A stretch of DNA of 64,000 nucleotides from an uncultured Bacteroidales bacterium. GTDB lineage: Bacteria; Bacteroidota; Bacteroidia; Bacteroidales; F082. Each line of letters begins with the position of its first letter. Within the stretch, counting starts at the first letter, position 1. Location of the stretch: positions 31,850 through 95,849 of the forward strand of contig ONKQ01000003.1 of assembly GCA_900318465.1 (NCBI GenBank), given 5' to 3'. Both the position numbers and the translations under genes were made by a program. This document shows positions 44,805 to 52,292 of the stretch, one piece after another. The notes beneath the pieces were generated by a model. That model was not told where the DNA came from and searched no databases. It saw nothing but the letters and a program-made list of their open reading frames with translations.

Positions 44805-46688
44805 CTATTTTATGTGTTTTAAAATCTCGTTACCTATAGCACGTGCCATAAGCGGAGGAACCGCGTTGCCAACTAAAGTATATTGGGGTATCTCGCTTTT
44901 GCGTTTTTCTCCACCAGTCTGACGTTTTCCTTGAAAAACAAAAGAATCATCAAATGACTGTAGGCGAGCCATCTCACGCACCGTCATTGCCCGAAATTGA
45001 GAATAGTGGATGAAATCGTCGGGCATCGTGACCACAGTTGGACTCTGTCCTTCAGCTTTCAGTACGAAATAGTTACGCTTATTTGACTCCAGCCCAAGTC
45101 TCTTCAATTCTATTTTACATCCATCAGTATATCCACCGTATTCGGCAATCACTTTCAGTCTGCGTCTCACGTCATCATTTTGGGCACTGGTCTGGTGATT
45201 AAATAGTTCGGCATTGTCAAGATGAAGTTTGCCTTCTAGTTCAGAGGCATTTTTGACATAAAACGGAGAACAGTCGAAAGTGAATCTGTGTGTAAACCTA
45301 CCTTCTCGAGACCATTCTGAATATTTTTTTGCGTTATCGTCATCCGCAACAACTCCGTCCACGTGTCTCTGTTGGATGAGATGCTGCCATTCTGGGTGTT
45401 CGTGCGCTTTTTTGTATCTCGTGCATGTCTCGCCATTGCCTATAAAATCCAAATCGTGCAACGCCTCATACACACATACTCGTTCGTTCGGTTTTACGGT
45501 TGCGGGGATTTCAAGTATTGGCTTTTGATCGTTGCGGCTACCTATGAAAACTACTCGTTCCCGATTTTGCGGCACACCATAATCTGATGAGAGAAGGACT
45601 ATCTGTTCTACATTATAAAGTCGAATTTTCTCGATTACATTGTCAAATTCTTGCTTCATTTGAACCGTTTCCGCAAACTTACCTAATTCTTCAATACATT
45701 CATCGAGTGAAAGGGAATAAAGTTGGATTGCATGTTTCAGTTCTTCTGAATCGGTTCCAGCCTGTTTTAATTCTTCAACGTCTTCAAATGCTGAAATAAT
45801 AGAGGCTGTTATTTCTTCATCAGAGAAAGTGGCTATAAAATTGTTGATTTTATCAGCAAACAAGTCGTTGTCAATATTTGAAACCGTCTTCTCGTTGATG
45901 ACTGCCGATGTAATCTGCTCACGCTGCTCATTGCGACGCAGCAATGTCAACCCATGTCTGATGGTGTTGATATAAACGTTTGATTTGCTAATTTTGTAGT
46001 CAATCTGACGGGTCACTGTGCGCAGCCGTTCTTCCAATAAGTCAAAGAAATGTTCTTTGTGGTTTGTAGCATCTTCTTCATTGCCAATAATTTCCATATT
46101 CAATTTGAGCAAATAGGCATTCGAAAGAAAGCGTGAGGTCGACTTTTGCAACAATCGGTTGGCAAATTCAAAAAAAGATTCAATAGCACGGTCATCAATG
46201 ATAGAACGCATTTCACGCATAATCTCAACCTTGAAACGACCTTTGTCTTTTGTGAGCAAACCCTTGACATTTTCCATAACAAAATATTTCGGTCGCAAAG
46301 CACGGATAACTTTTAAATAATGGTTAAATAATCCATCACGTTTATCAAACCGTTTACGACGCCCAGATAGACTAAAAGACTGACAGCTGGGGCCACCCGT
46401 TACTACATCAATTTCACGGTTTCCTATTTTTTCCAACAAATTGTCAAGGAAAGTCGGCGACATAATGTCTTCAGTCAGAAAATCAGTTTTAAGCCCCATC
46501 TGCTTGTTGTAGCGAACACGATGGGTCAATTCACAATTGTCGTTGATGTCACTGGCAAGTACAAAATCGTAGTACTTTGTATCAGTATATGCTTGCATAA
46601 AGCCCTCGCTGATACCCCCTGCACCAGCAAAGAGGTCAACAAATGTAATTGGTTTACGCCCTTTTATGAAATCTTGTCTTTCTGACAT
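44805..46688 (-). CDS. DNA (cytosine-5) methyltransferase of a type II R-M system
   Basis: Start chosen at 46688 (MSERQDFIKG, 627 aa); an ATG at 46706 lies too close to the -7 box. Motif I is FVDLFAGAGG (16-25), motif IV GGPSCQSFS with the catalytic Cys102, motif VI ENVKG (139-143), motif VIII QNRERVVFIGSR, and motif X LVGNAVPPLMARAIG. An insertion of about 200 residues (150-350) between VI and VIII is unusual and helical. It protects host DNA at the site cut by the neighbouring endonuclease. Confidence 0.93.
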   Translation of the reverse strand: MSERQDFIKGRKPITFVDLFAGAGGISEGFMQAYTDTKYYDFVLASDINDNCELTHRVRYNKQMGLKTDFLTEDIMSPTFLDNLLEKIGNREIDVVTGGPSCQSFSLSGRRKRFDKRDGLFNHYLKVIRALRPKYFVMENVKGLLTKDKGRFKVEIMREMRSIIDDRAIESFFEFANRLLQKSTSRFLSNAYLLKLNMEIIGNEEDATNHKEHFFDLLEERLRTVTRQIDYKISKSNVYINTIRHGLTLLRRNEQREQITSAVINEKTVSNIDNDLFADKINNFIATFSDEEITASIISAFEDVEELKQAGTDSEELKHAIQLYSLSLDECIEELGKFAETVQMKQEFDNVIEKIRLYNVEQIVLLSSDYGVPQNRERVVFIGSRNDQKPILEIPATVKPNERVCVYEALHDLDFIGNGETCTRYKKAHEHPEWQHLIQQRHVDGVVADDDNAKKYSEWSREGRFTHRFTFDCSPFYVKNASELEGKLHLDNAELFNHQTSAQNDDVRRRLKVIAEYGGYTDGCKIELKRLGLESNKRNYFVLKAEGQSPTVVTMPDDFIHYSQFRAMTVREMARLQSFDDSFVFQGKRQTGGEKRKSEIPQYTLVGNAVPPLMARAIGNEILKHIK

Positions 46689-46710
46689 AAAGATGTGTTG
46701 TATCAAATTG

Positions 46711-46718
46711 CAAAATTA
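46711..46718 (-). promoter_or_regulatory. -7 box of the R-M operon
   Basis: The minus strand reads TAATTTTG, 22 bases before the chosen ATG at 46688. Divergent from the kinase promoter. Confidence 0.55.
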
Positions 46719-46726
46719 CTCAATTT

Positions 46727-46756
46727 TTTGGAAAAGGCAAAAAATGCTTACCTTCG
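46727..46756 (+). promoter_or_regulatory. Promoter of the PfkB-type kinase gene
   Basis: TTTG (46727-46730), 18 bases, then TACCTTCG (46749-46756, one mismatch to TAnnTTTG), 18 bases before the ATG at 46775. Confidence 0.5.
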
Positions 46757-46774
46757 CAGCAAAATAAATTCATT

Positions 46775-47776
46775 ATGACCAACTACCTCATTTCCATAGG
46801 AGAAATCCTCTTCGATGCCAATCCAAAGTCAGGCGTTTTGACATTGGGCGGGGCGCCAAGCAACTGGGCCATCGACTGCCACAGGCTTATTGCACACGAA
46901 GACTTACAGACGGTCGTCATCAGCGGCGTTGGCAACGACAGACTTGGGCAGATAGTCCAAGCCTTCCTGAGCAACTGCAAGAACAAGAACGGACTGCCCA
47001 TCAAGGGTTTGCTGGCGCATGTACCCGACAAGGAAACTGGCATCGTCATGGTGAGTTACGATGCGCAGGGTGAGCCGCATTACGACATTGTCCGCGATGT
47101 GGCATGGGACTACATCGACTTTGAAAAGGCTTTGCCAAAAGTGAAATCCGACATTGAGCATATCAAGGCCCATTGCTGCGCCGTGTGTTGGGGGACGCTC
47201 GCACAAAGGAATCCTGTCTCTCGCCATTTTATCCAACAGTTTGTCCAATCCATCGCTGCTCCCACCGCCCTCAAGATTTATGACCCCAATATCCGAGAAG
47301 AAATAGACCTGACCACAAAAGAGATTATTCACCAGTCTCTACAGTTGGCCAACACCGTGAAACTCAGCCATGATGAAGTGGACAAAATTGGGAAAGCCTT
47401 CGGGTATTACACTCCTGTCAACAACAAACCTGACGAGAACAATGGGAAGCCAAAAGACTACGAAGAACGAAGCCGCATCCTGTTTGAGAAATATCCCAAT
47501 ATCAACACTTTAATCATTACACTTTCGACACGTGGTTCCTATATCTACACGCGAAAAGGAGAGTGTTCATTCATGGAAGCCGAAGTCGTAAAGGATGCCA
47601 AACCCGTGGGTTGCGGCGACTCGTTCCTTGCGGGCGTGGTGTCGGCCTTGGTGTGCGGCAAAGATTTGAAAACGGCTCACGAACTCGGCAACAAGGTAAG
47701 TGCTTACGTGGCGCGTCATGAATCGGCCACGCCTGAGTTGCCCGATGGATTAGTCATAAGCAACTGTTCAAAATAA
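46775..47776 (+). CDS. PfkB-family carbohydrate kinase, probably fructokinase
   Basis: This 333-aa ribokinase-like protein has the N-terminal substrate region SIGEILFDANPKSGVLTLGG with APSNWAID, and the C-terminal PfkB signature DAKPVGCGDSFLAGVVSAL with the catalytic Asp in GCGDS. The GGAPSN motif near residue 30 is common in fructokinases; the exact sugar is unproven. It stands alone, divergent from the R-M operon. Confidence 0.88.
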   Translation: MTNYLISIGEILFDANPKSGVLTLGGAPSNWAIDCHRLIAHEDLQTVVISGVGNDRLGQIVQAFLSNCKNKNGLPIKGLLAHVPDKETGIVMVSYDAQGEPHYDIVRDVAWDYIDFEKALPKVKSDIEHIKAHCCAVCWGTLAQRNPVSRHFIQQFVQSIAAPTALKIYDPNIREEIDLTTKEIIHQSLQLANTVKLSHDEVDKIGKAFGYYTPVNNKPDENNGKPKDYEERSRILFEKYPNINTLIITLSTRGSYIYTRKGECSFMEAEVVKDAKPVGCGDSFLAGVVSALVCGKDLKTAHELGNKVSAYVARHESATPELPDGLVISNCSK

Positions 47777-47979
47777 AACTACATGTTTTTTGACTTAGGA
47801 CTTCGTGACTTGTAGACCATGACGGTTTTGATTGGCTTTTGGCTTTTAGCGGTTAGCTATTAGCTTACGCGCTACCAAGCTAATAGCTAATTGCTAATAG
47901 CTAACAGCTCCGCATAGTCACAAGTCAATAGTCCGAATCCAAATATGTAAACTAATAATGCTCATTTACTTAGAATGAT
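47777..47979. repeat. Intergenic repeat element with hairpin
   Basis: TTAGCTATTAGCTT (47853-47866) pairs perfectly with AAGCTAATAGCTAA (47877-47890). The outer part (TTTGACTTAGGACTT near 47789 and ATATGTAAACTA near 47943) matches the gap at 59857-59985. No gene is seen. Confidence 0.7.
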
Positions 47980-48180
47980 TTAATTGCCATACAGTTGGTG
48001 CAACTCATCCAAATTTCGGAAAACCTCTTCGCGCACATGCTCCTCGGCTTCGGTGAAAGGGCCTTCGCCCAATTTCTCTATCACGAGTTCGTATGCCTTG
48101 ATTAATTCTATGCCTTGCTCGCCGTTGGTTTCCATTTCCTTGGCCTCGTTGAAGGCAATCATCCAGTCTTTTAGTGCCAT
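47980..48180 (-). CDS. Small conserved hypothetical protein
   Basis: Start chosen at 48180 (MALKDWMIAFNEAKEMETNG, 66 aa) because a longer frame to 48210 overlaps the -7 box at 48215-48208. It is an acidic, helical protein (about one quarter Glu) with no motif I know. It is divergent from glmS. Confidence 0.6.
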   Translation of the reverse strand: MALKDWMIAFNEAKEMETNGEQGIELIKAYELVIEKLGEGPFTEAEEHVREEVFRNLDELHQLYGN

Positions 48181-48207
48181 TTCTGTTGATTTTTTGATTA
48201 ATTGCAG

Positions 48208-48215
48208 CAAAAATA
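48208..48215 (-). promoter_or_regulatory. -7 box of the small protein gene
   Basis: The minus strand reads TATTTTTG, 27 bases before the ATG at 48180. Confidence 0.55.
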
Positions 48216-48246
48216 GGAAAAAAAATTGGTTGATAGGATTAATTCT

Positions 48247-48254
48247 TACTTTTG
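48247..48254 (+). promoter_or_regulatory. -7 box of glmS
   Basis: TACTTTTG lies 26 bases before the ATG at 48281. It rules out the in-frame extension that begins at 47984. Confidence 0.65.
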
Positions 48255-48280
48255 CAAGTTTGAAACAAAAACAAACAACT

Positions 48281-50125
48281 ATGTGTGGAATTGTAGCTTA
48301 CATTGGCCCGCAGGATGCCTATCCCATTCTCATTGAAGGATTGAAACGCCTGGAATATCGCGGTTACGACAGTGCCGGAGTCGCTCTGTTGAACGAAAAA
48401 GACGAACTGAACGTCTACAAATCAAAAGGTAAAGTCTCTGATTTGGTGGCTTTTGCGTCTACAAAAGACATCAGCGGACATATTGGCATCGCCCACACCC
48501 GTTGGGCCACCCACGGCGAGCCGAACCAAGTGAACGCCCACCCGCACAGCTCCATGTCGGGCAACCTTGCCTTGATTCATAACGGCATCATCGAGAACTA
48601 CATGAGCCTGCGCAAGGAATTGGAGAAACGCGGCTTCACCTTCAAGTCGTCGACCGACACCGAGGTGCTGACCAACCTCATCGAAGACGTGCAACAAAGC
48701 GAGCATGTCGACTTGTTTGAAGCCGTCCGCATCGCCCTGAACCACGTGATTGGTGCCTACGCCATCGTCATTTTGGAGAAAGGCCACCCCGACCAGCTCA
48801 TCGCCGCCCGCAAAGGCAGCCCCATGGTCATCGGCATTGGCGACGGCGAGTATTTCATCGCCTCCGATGCCACGCCTATCGTGGGTCGCACCCAAAAGGT
48901 GGTTTATCTTGAGGATGAGCAGGTTGTGCGCATCAAGTTGGGTGAGGAAATGCACATAAAGACCATCGAGGATGTGGAAGCCATTCCCTACGTCCAAGAG
49001 CTGAAGATGAACCTCGACAGCATCGAAAAGGCCGGTTTCGACCACTTCATGATGAAGGAAATCTACGAACAACCGACCATCGTGCGCGACACCATGCGTG
49101 GCCGTTTGCATCCCGAAGCCAACACGGTGCGCTTGGGCGGTATCATAAAATATGAGAAGCATCTGCTCTATGCCGACAATATTGTCTTTGTGGCTTGCGG
49201 CACCTCGTGGCATGCGAGTTTGGTCGGAAGTTATCTCATCGAGAAATTGGCCAAGATTCGTGTCAAGGTGGAATATGCCTCGGAGTTCCGTTACCGCGAC
49301 CCCGTCATCACGCCTCATGATGTGGTGATTGCTGTGTCGCAGTCGGGCGAGACGGCTGATACTTTGGCCGCCATCCAATTAGCGAAGGAAAAGGGTGCGG
49401 TTGTGTTGGGCATTTGCAACGTCATTGGCTCGTCCATCTCTCGCGCCACCGACGCAGGCATTTACACCCATGCCGGCCCGGAAATCGGTGTGGCCTCCAC
49501 CAAGGCTTTCACTTCGCAAGTCACGGTGATGGTGATGTTGGCCTTGCGCCTCGCCGAATTGAAAGGCTCGATGAAGGACGAGGAACGCGCCGCCTTCATC
49601 CAGGAACTCGACAGCATCCCAGAGAAGATGCAGTGGACCCTTGACCACAGCAGCCATGTGAAAGACATCGCCGCCAAGTACAAGGATGTGCGCAATATGC
49701 TGTATCTCGGTCGTTTGCAGAATTATCCCGTCGCTTTGGAAGGTGCCTTGAAGCTGAAGGAAATTTCCTACATCCACGCCGAAGGCTATCCCGCCGCTGA
49801 AATGAAACACGGCCCCATTGCCTTGATTGACAAGGATATGCCTGTTGTTTTCATCGCCACAAACCACAGCACCTACGAGAAAGTCATCAGCAACATCCAA
49901 GAGGTGAAAGCCCGCGATGGCAAAATCATTGCCATCATTAGTGAGAAGGATGTCGTTGCCCGCAAGATGGCCGACTACGTCATCGAAATCCCCGAAACGG
50001 AGTGTTTGTATTCACCGTTGTTGGCCACCATTCCGCTGCAAATCTTGGCCTACCATATCGCTGTGATGCGCGGCTGCAACGTCGACCAACCGCGTAACCT
50101 GGCCAAATCGGTGACGGTTGAATGA
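48281..50125 (+). CDS. glmS: Glutamine--fructose-6-phosphate aminotransferase
   Basis: This 614-aa enzyme makes glucosamine 6-phosphate, the entry step to peptidoglycan and LPS amino sugars. Start MCGIVAYIGP gives the required catalytic Cys after removal of Met. The glutaminase domain has HTRWATHGEPNQVNAHPH and the isomerase part has two SIS domains (ACGTSWHAS, AVSQSGETADTL) and the C-terminal DQPRNLAKSVTVE. Length is normal. I see no glmS ribozyme; the leader is too short. Confidence 0.98.
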   Translation: MCGIVAYIGPQDAYPILIEGLKRLEYRGYDSAGVALLNEKDELNVYKSKGKVSDLVAFASTKDISGHIGIAHTRWATHGEPNQVNAHPHSSMSGNLALIHNGIIENYMSLRKELEKRGFTFKSSTDTEVLTNLIEDVQQSEHVDLFEAVRIALNHVIGAYAIVILEKGHPDQLIAARKGSPMVIGIGDGEYFIASDATPIVGRTQKVVYLEDEQVVRIKLGEEMHIKTIEDVEAIPYVQELKMNLDSIEKAGFDHFMMKEIYEQPTIVRDTMRGRLHPEANTVRLGGIIKYEKHLLYADNIVFVACGTSWHASLVGSYLIEKLAKIRVKVEYASEFRYRDPVITPHDVVIAVSQSGETADTLAAIQLAKEKGAVVLGICNVIGSSISRATDAGIYTHAGPEIGVASTKAFTSQVTVMVMLALRLAELKGSMKDEERAAFIQELDSIPEKMQWTLDHSSHVKDIAAKYKDVRNMLYLGRLQNYPVALEGALKLKEISYIHAEGYPAAEMKHGPIALIDKDMPVVFIATNHSTYEKVISNIQEVKARDGKIIAIISEKDVVARKMADYVIEIPETECLYSPLLATIPLQILAYHIAVMRGCNVDQPRNLAKSVTVE

Positions 50126-50130
50126 ACATT

Positions 50131-50158
50131 GTAGAGGCGTGGCGCACCACGCCTCTAC
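50131..50158. repeat. 28-base palindrome, GTAGAG type (copy 1)
   Basis: Arms GTAGAGGCGTGG and CCACGCCTCTAC pair perfectly around CGCA, 5 bases past the glmS stop. Related copies are at 52258-52285, 57085-57112, 57122-57148 and 57203-57228. Confidence 0.85.
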
Positions 50159-50219
50159 AAATTACAAGGAAAAAACCGCAATTATTTTTCTTTTGAGCCT
50201 ATTATGACGGAATATTCAC

Positions 50220-50227
50220 TATCTTTG
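50220..50227 (+). promoter_or_regulatory. -7 box of the small lipoprotein gene
   Basis: TATCTTTG lies 48 bases before the ATG at 50276. The frame open from 50204 starts upstream of it, so the later start is right. Confidence 0.6.
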
Positions 50228-50275
50228 CGCAAAAATAGTAAAACACCACTAAAAACATTAAATTTTTCAAATAAT

Positions 50276-50668
50276 ATGAAAAAAGCAATAAAGTTCATAA
50301 CAGCATTTGCCTTATTACTAGTATTTGCATCATGCAACAAAAGCAATGACATTACGAGTAAACCTGTAAATGCTCGGTATGAAGTAACAACTATTGATGG
50401 AAATCCTGAAGAAGCCCAGCTTGTTTACATTACACAAGATAGAGTCGGTTATGGAAACGGCCTTCAAACCAAGACTGAAAATGTTATCACACCGTGGCAA
50501 CATGAATTTATAGCATATACTCCTTTTAACTTCACCGTATACTGCAATAGTAACAATAACTCCAACCATAAGACTGGCTATATTGTTCGTCTATATGTAA
50601 ATGATGAATTATTGACAGAAAGAGAAGGTGAGAATTATGTTCATTTGAATTATATCCTCACTGAATAA
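50276..50668 (+). CDS. Small lipoprotein of unknown function
   Basis: Start chosen at 50276 (MKKAIKFITAFALLLVFASC), giving 130 aa with a lipobox (VFASC, Cys20). The mature part is rich in Asn, Thr and Tyr with a beta-sandwich look (TPFNFTVYCNSNNN, GYIVRLYVNDELL). I do not recognise a family; the layout recalls small Bacteroidales lipoproteins with an immunoglobulin-like fold. AT-rich relative to glmS and glnA. Confidence 0.7.
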   Translation: MKKAIKFITAFALLLVFASCNKSNDITSKPVNARYEVTTIDGNPEEAQLVYITQDRVGYGNGLQTKTENVITPWQHEFIAYTPFNFTVYCNSNNNSNHKTGYIVRLYVNDELLTEREGENYVHLNYILTE

Positions 50669-50695
50669 AACCCACAAATAGATTTTATCCATAAT

Positions 50696-50703
50696 TAGTT
50701 TTG
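50696..50703 (+). promoter_or_regulatory. -7 box of glnA
   Basis: TAGTTTTG lies 33 bases before the ATG at 50737. The leader contains the AATCTTTAAATC repeats. Confidence 0.5.
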
Positions 50704-50736
50704 AATCTTTAAATCTTTAAATCAATACAAATCGTA

Positions 50737-52248
50737 ATGGACCAAAGAATTGCCATGAACCCTAATCGTCTGGTGCAGTACCTCCAGAAGCCTGCATCGG
50801 AGTTCACTCGCGCTGACATTATTCGTTATTGCGAGGAAAACCAAATCGAATTCGTCAACTTCCACTATTGTGGCTGGGACGGCAAGCTGAAGACCCTCAA
50901 CTTCGTGATTCACAGCTTGGAACACCTTGAGAACATCCTCACCGCCGGCGAGCGCGTGGATGGCTCCAGCCTGTTCCCCTTCATTGAAGCCGGAAAGAGC
51001 GACCTTTATGTGGTGCCGAAGTACCGCACAGCCTTCCGCAACCCCTTCACCGAGGTGCCGACCTTGGACATCCTCTGCTCCTTCTACAACCGCGACGGCG
51101 AGCCGTTCGAAAGCTCACCCGAGCACATCTTGCACAAGGCGCATGAAGTGTTCAAGAAGACCACGGGCCTCTGCATGGAAACCATGGGCGAGTTGGAATA
51201 CTACATCATTGCCGACGACGAGGAAATCTACGAAGTGCCCGACCAACGTGGCTATCACGAGAGCGCCCCGTTCAACAAGTTCACCGAATACCGCGTCGAA
51301 GCTATGCGCCTCATCGCACAGGCTGGCGGCTTGATTAAGTACGGTCACTCCGAAGTGGGTAACTTCACCCTCGACGGTAAGATCTATGAGCAGAACGAAA
51401 TCGAGTTCCTGCCCACCAACATCGAGGATGCCGCCGACCAACTCGTTGTGGCCAAGTGGATTATGCGCCAATTGGCCTATCAATACGGCGTCACCTTGAC
51501 CTTCGCCCCGAAGATTACCGTGGGCAAGGCCGGTTCGGGAATGCATGTCCACTGCAAGTTCACCAAGGATGGCAAGAGCGTGATGGTCACCAAGGGCGAA
51601 CTCAGCGACTATGGCAAGAAGGCCATCGCCGGTTACATGGACGCTGGTACCTCGTTGCCTGCCTTTGGCAATCCTAACCCGCTGTCGTTCTTGCGTTTGG
51701 TGCCTCATCAGGAAGCCCCGACCTCGCTGTGCTGGTCTTACTCGAACCGCAGCGCCTTGGTGCGTGTGCCGCTCGGCTGGATCAACAACGGCAAGGACAT
51801 GGCCGCCAACGCCAACCCGCTTGAGAAGAAGTCGAACAAGGACTTCAGCGAGAAGCAGACCTTCGAATGGCGTGCCTCCGACGGTTGCGCCGACATGTAC
51901 CTGCTGATGGCCGCCCTCTGCGCCGCCGCCCGTCACGGTTTCGAGATGCCCAATGCCCTTGAAGTGGCCGAAAAGACCTACGTCGGCCTCGGTGTGAACA
52001 TCCACGACGACAAGAACAAGAAGCTCCAAGAGAGCCTTGAGCAACTGCCCGACAGCTGCGTGGCCGCCGCCAAGGAACTCGACAAGGACCGCGAGATTTA
52101 CACCGCCAAGGGTGTGTTCTCGGATGCCATCGTCGACTACATGATCAAGTTCCTCTCCGATTTCAAGGATGCCAACCTCCGCGCCGAACTCGGAAACGAC
52201 ACGGAGAAGATTCTGAAATTGGTGAAGGATAACATTCACGTCGGTTAA
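50737..52248 (+). CDS. glnA: Glutamine synthetase (GlnA type I-like)
   Basis: This 503-aa enzyme makes glutamine from glutamate and ammonia. The N-terminal beta-grasp domain (NFHYCGWDGKLKTLN, VDGSSLFPF) is followed by the catalytic domain: MGELEYYI, NEIEFLP, the ATP/glutamate site KAGSGMHVHCKF, and NRSALVRVPLGW. It is not the 700-aa GlnN type of Bacteroides. No regulatory adenylylation site can be judged. A second ATG (50755) is possible. GlnB/Amt genes are not seen. Confidence 0.95.
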   Translation: MDQRIAMNPNRLVQYLQKPASEFTRADIIRYCEENQIEFVNFHYCGWDGKLKTLNFVIHSLEHLENILTAGERVDGSSLFPFIEAGKSDLYVVPKYRTAFRNPFTEVPTLDILCSFYNRDGEPFESSPEHILHKAHEVFKKTTGLCMETMGELEYYIIADDEEIYEVPDQRGYHESAPFNKFTEYRVEAMRLIAQAGGLIKYGHSEVGNFTLDGKIYEQNEIEFLPTNIEDAADQLVVAKWIMRQLAYQYGVTLTFAPKITVGKAGSGMHVHCKFTKDGKSVMVTKGELSDYGKKAIAGYMDAGTSLPAFGNPNPLSFLRLVPHQEAPTSLCWSYSNRSALVRVPLGWINNGKDMAANANPLEKKSNKDFSEKQTFEWRASDGCADMYLLMAALCAAARHGFEMPNALEVAEKTYVGLGVNIHDDKNKKLQESLEQLPDSCVAAAKELDKDREIYTAKGVFSDAIVDYMIKFLSDFKDANLRAELGNDTEKILKLVKDNIHVG

Positions 52249-52257
52249 ACCATCATC

Positions 52258-52285
52258 GTAGAGACGCGGCGCGCCACGTCTCTAC
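52258..52285. repeat. 28-base palindrome, GTAGAG type (copy 2)
   Basis: GTAGAGACGCGG pairs with CCACGTCTCTAC with one mismatch. It fills the gap between glnA and the GT39 gene. Confidence 0.85.
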
Positions 52286-52292
52286 CAACAAA

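Noticed and set aside
47984-48280. An in-frame N-terminal extension of glmS of 99 codons.
   Set aside because: GlmS needs the Cys right after Met (MCGIV at 48281), and the -7 box at 48247-48254 lies within the extension.
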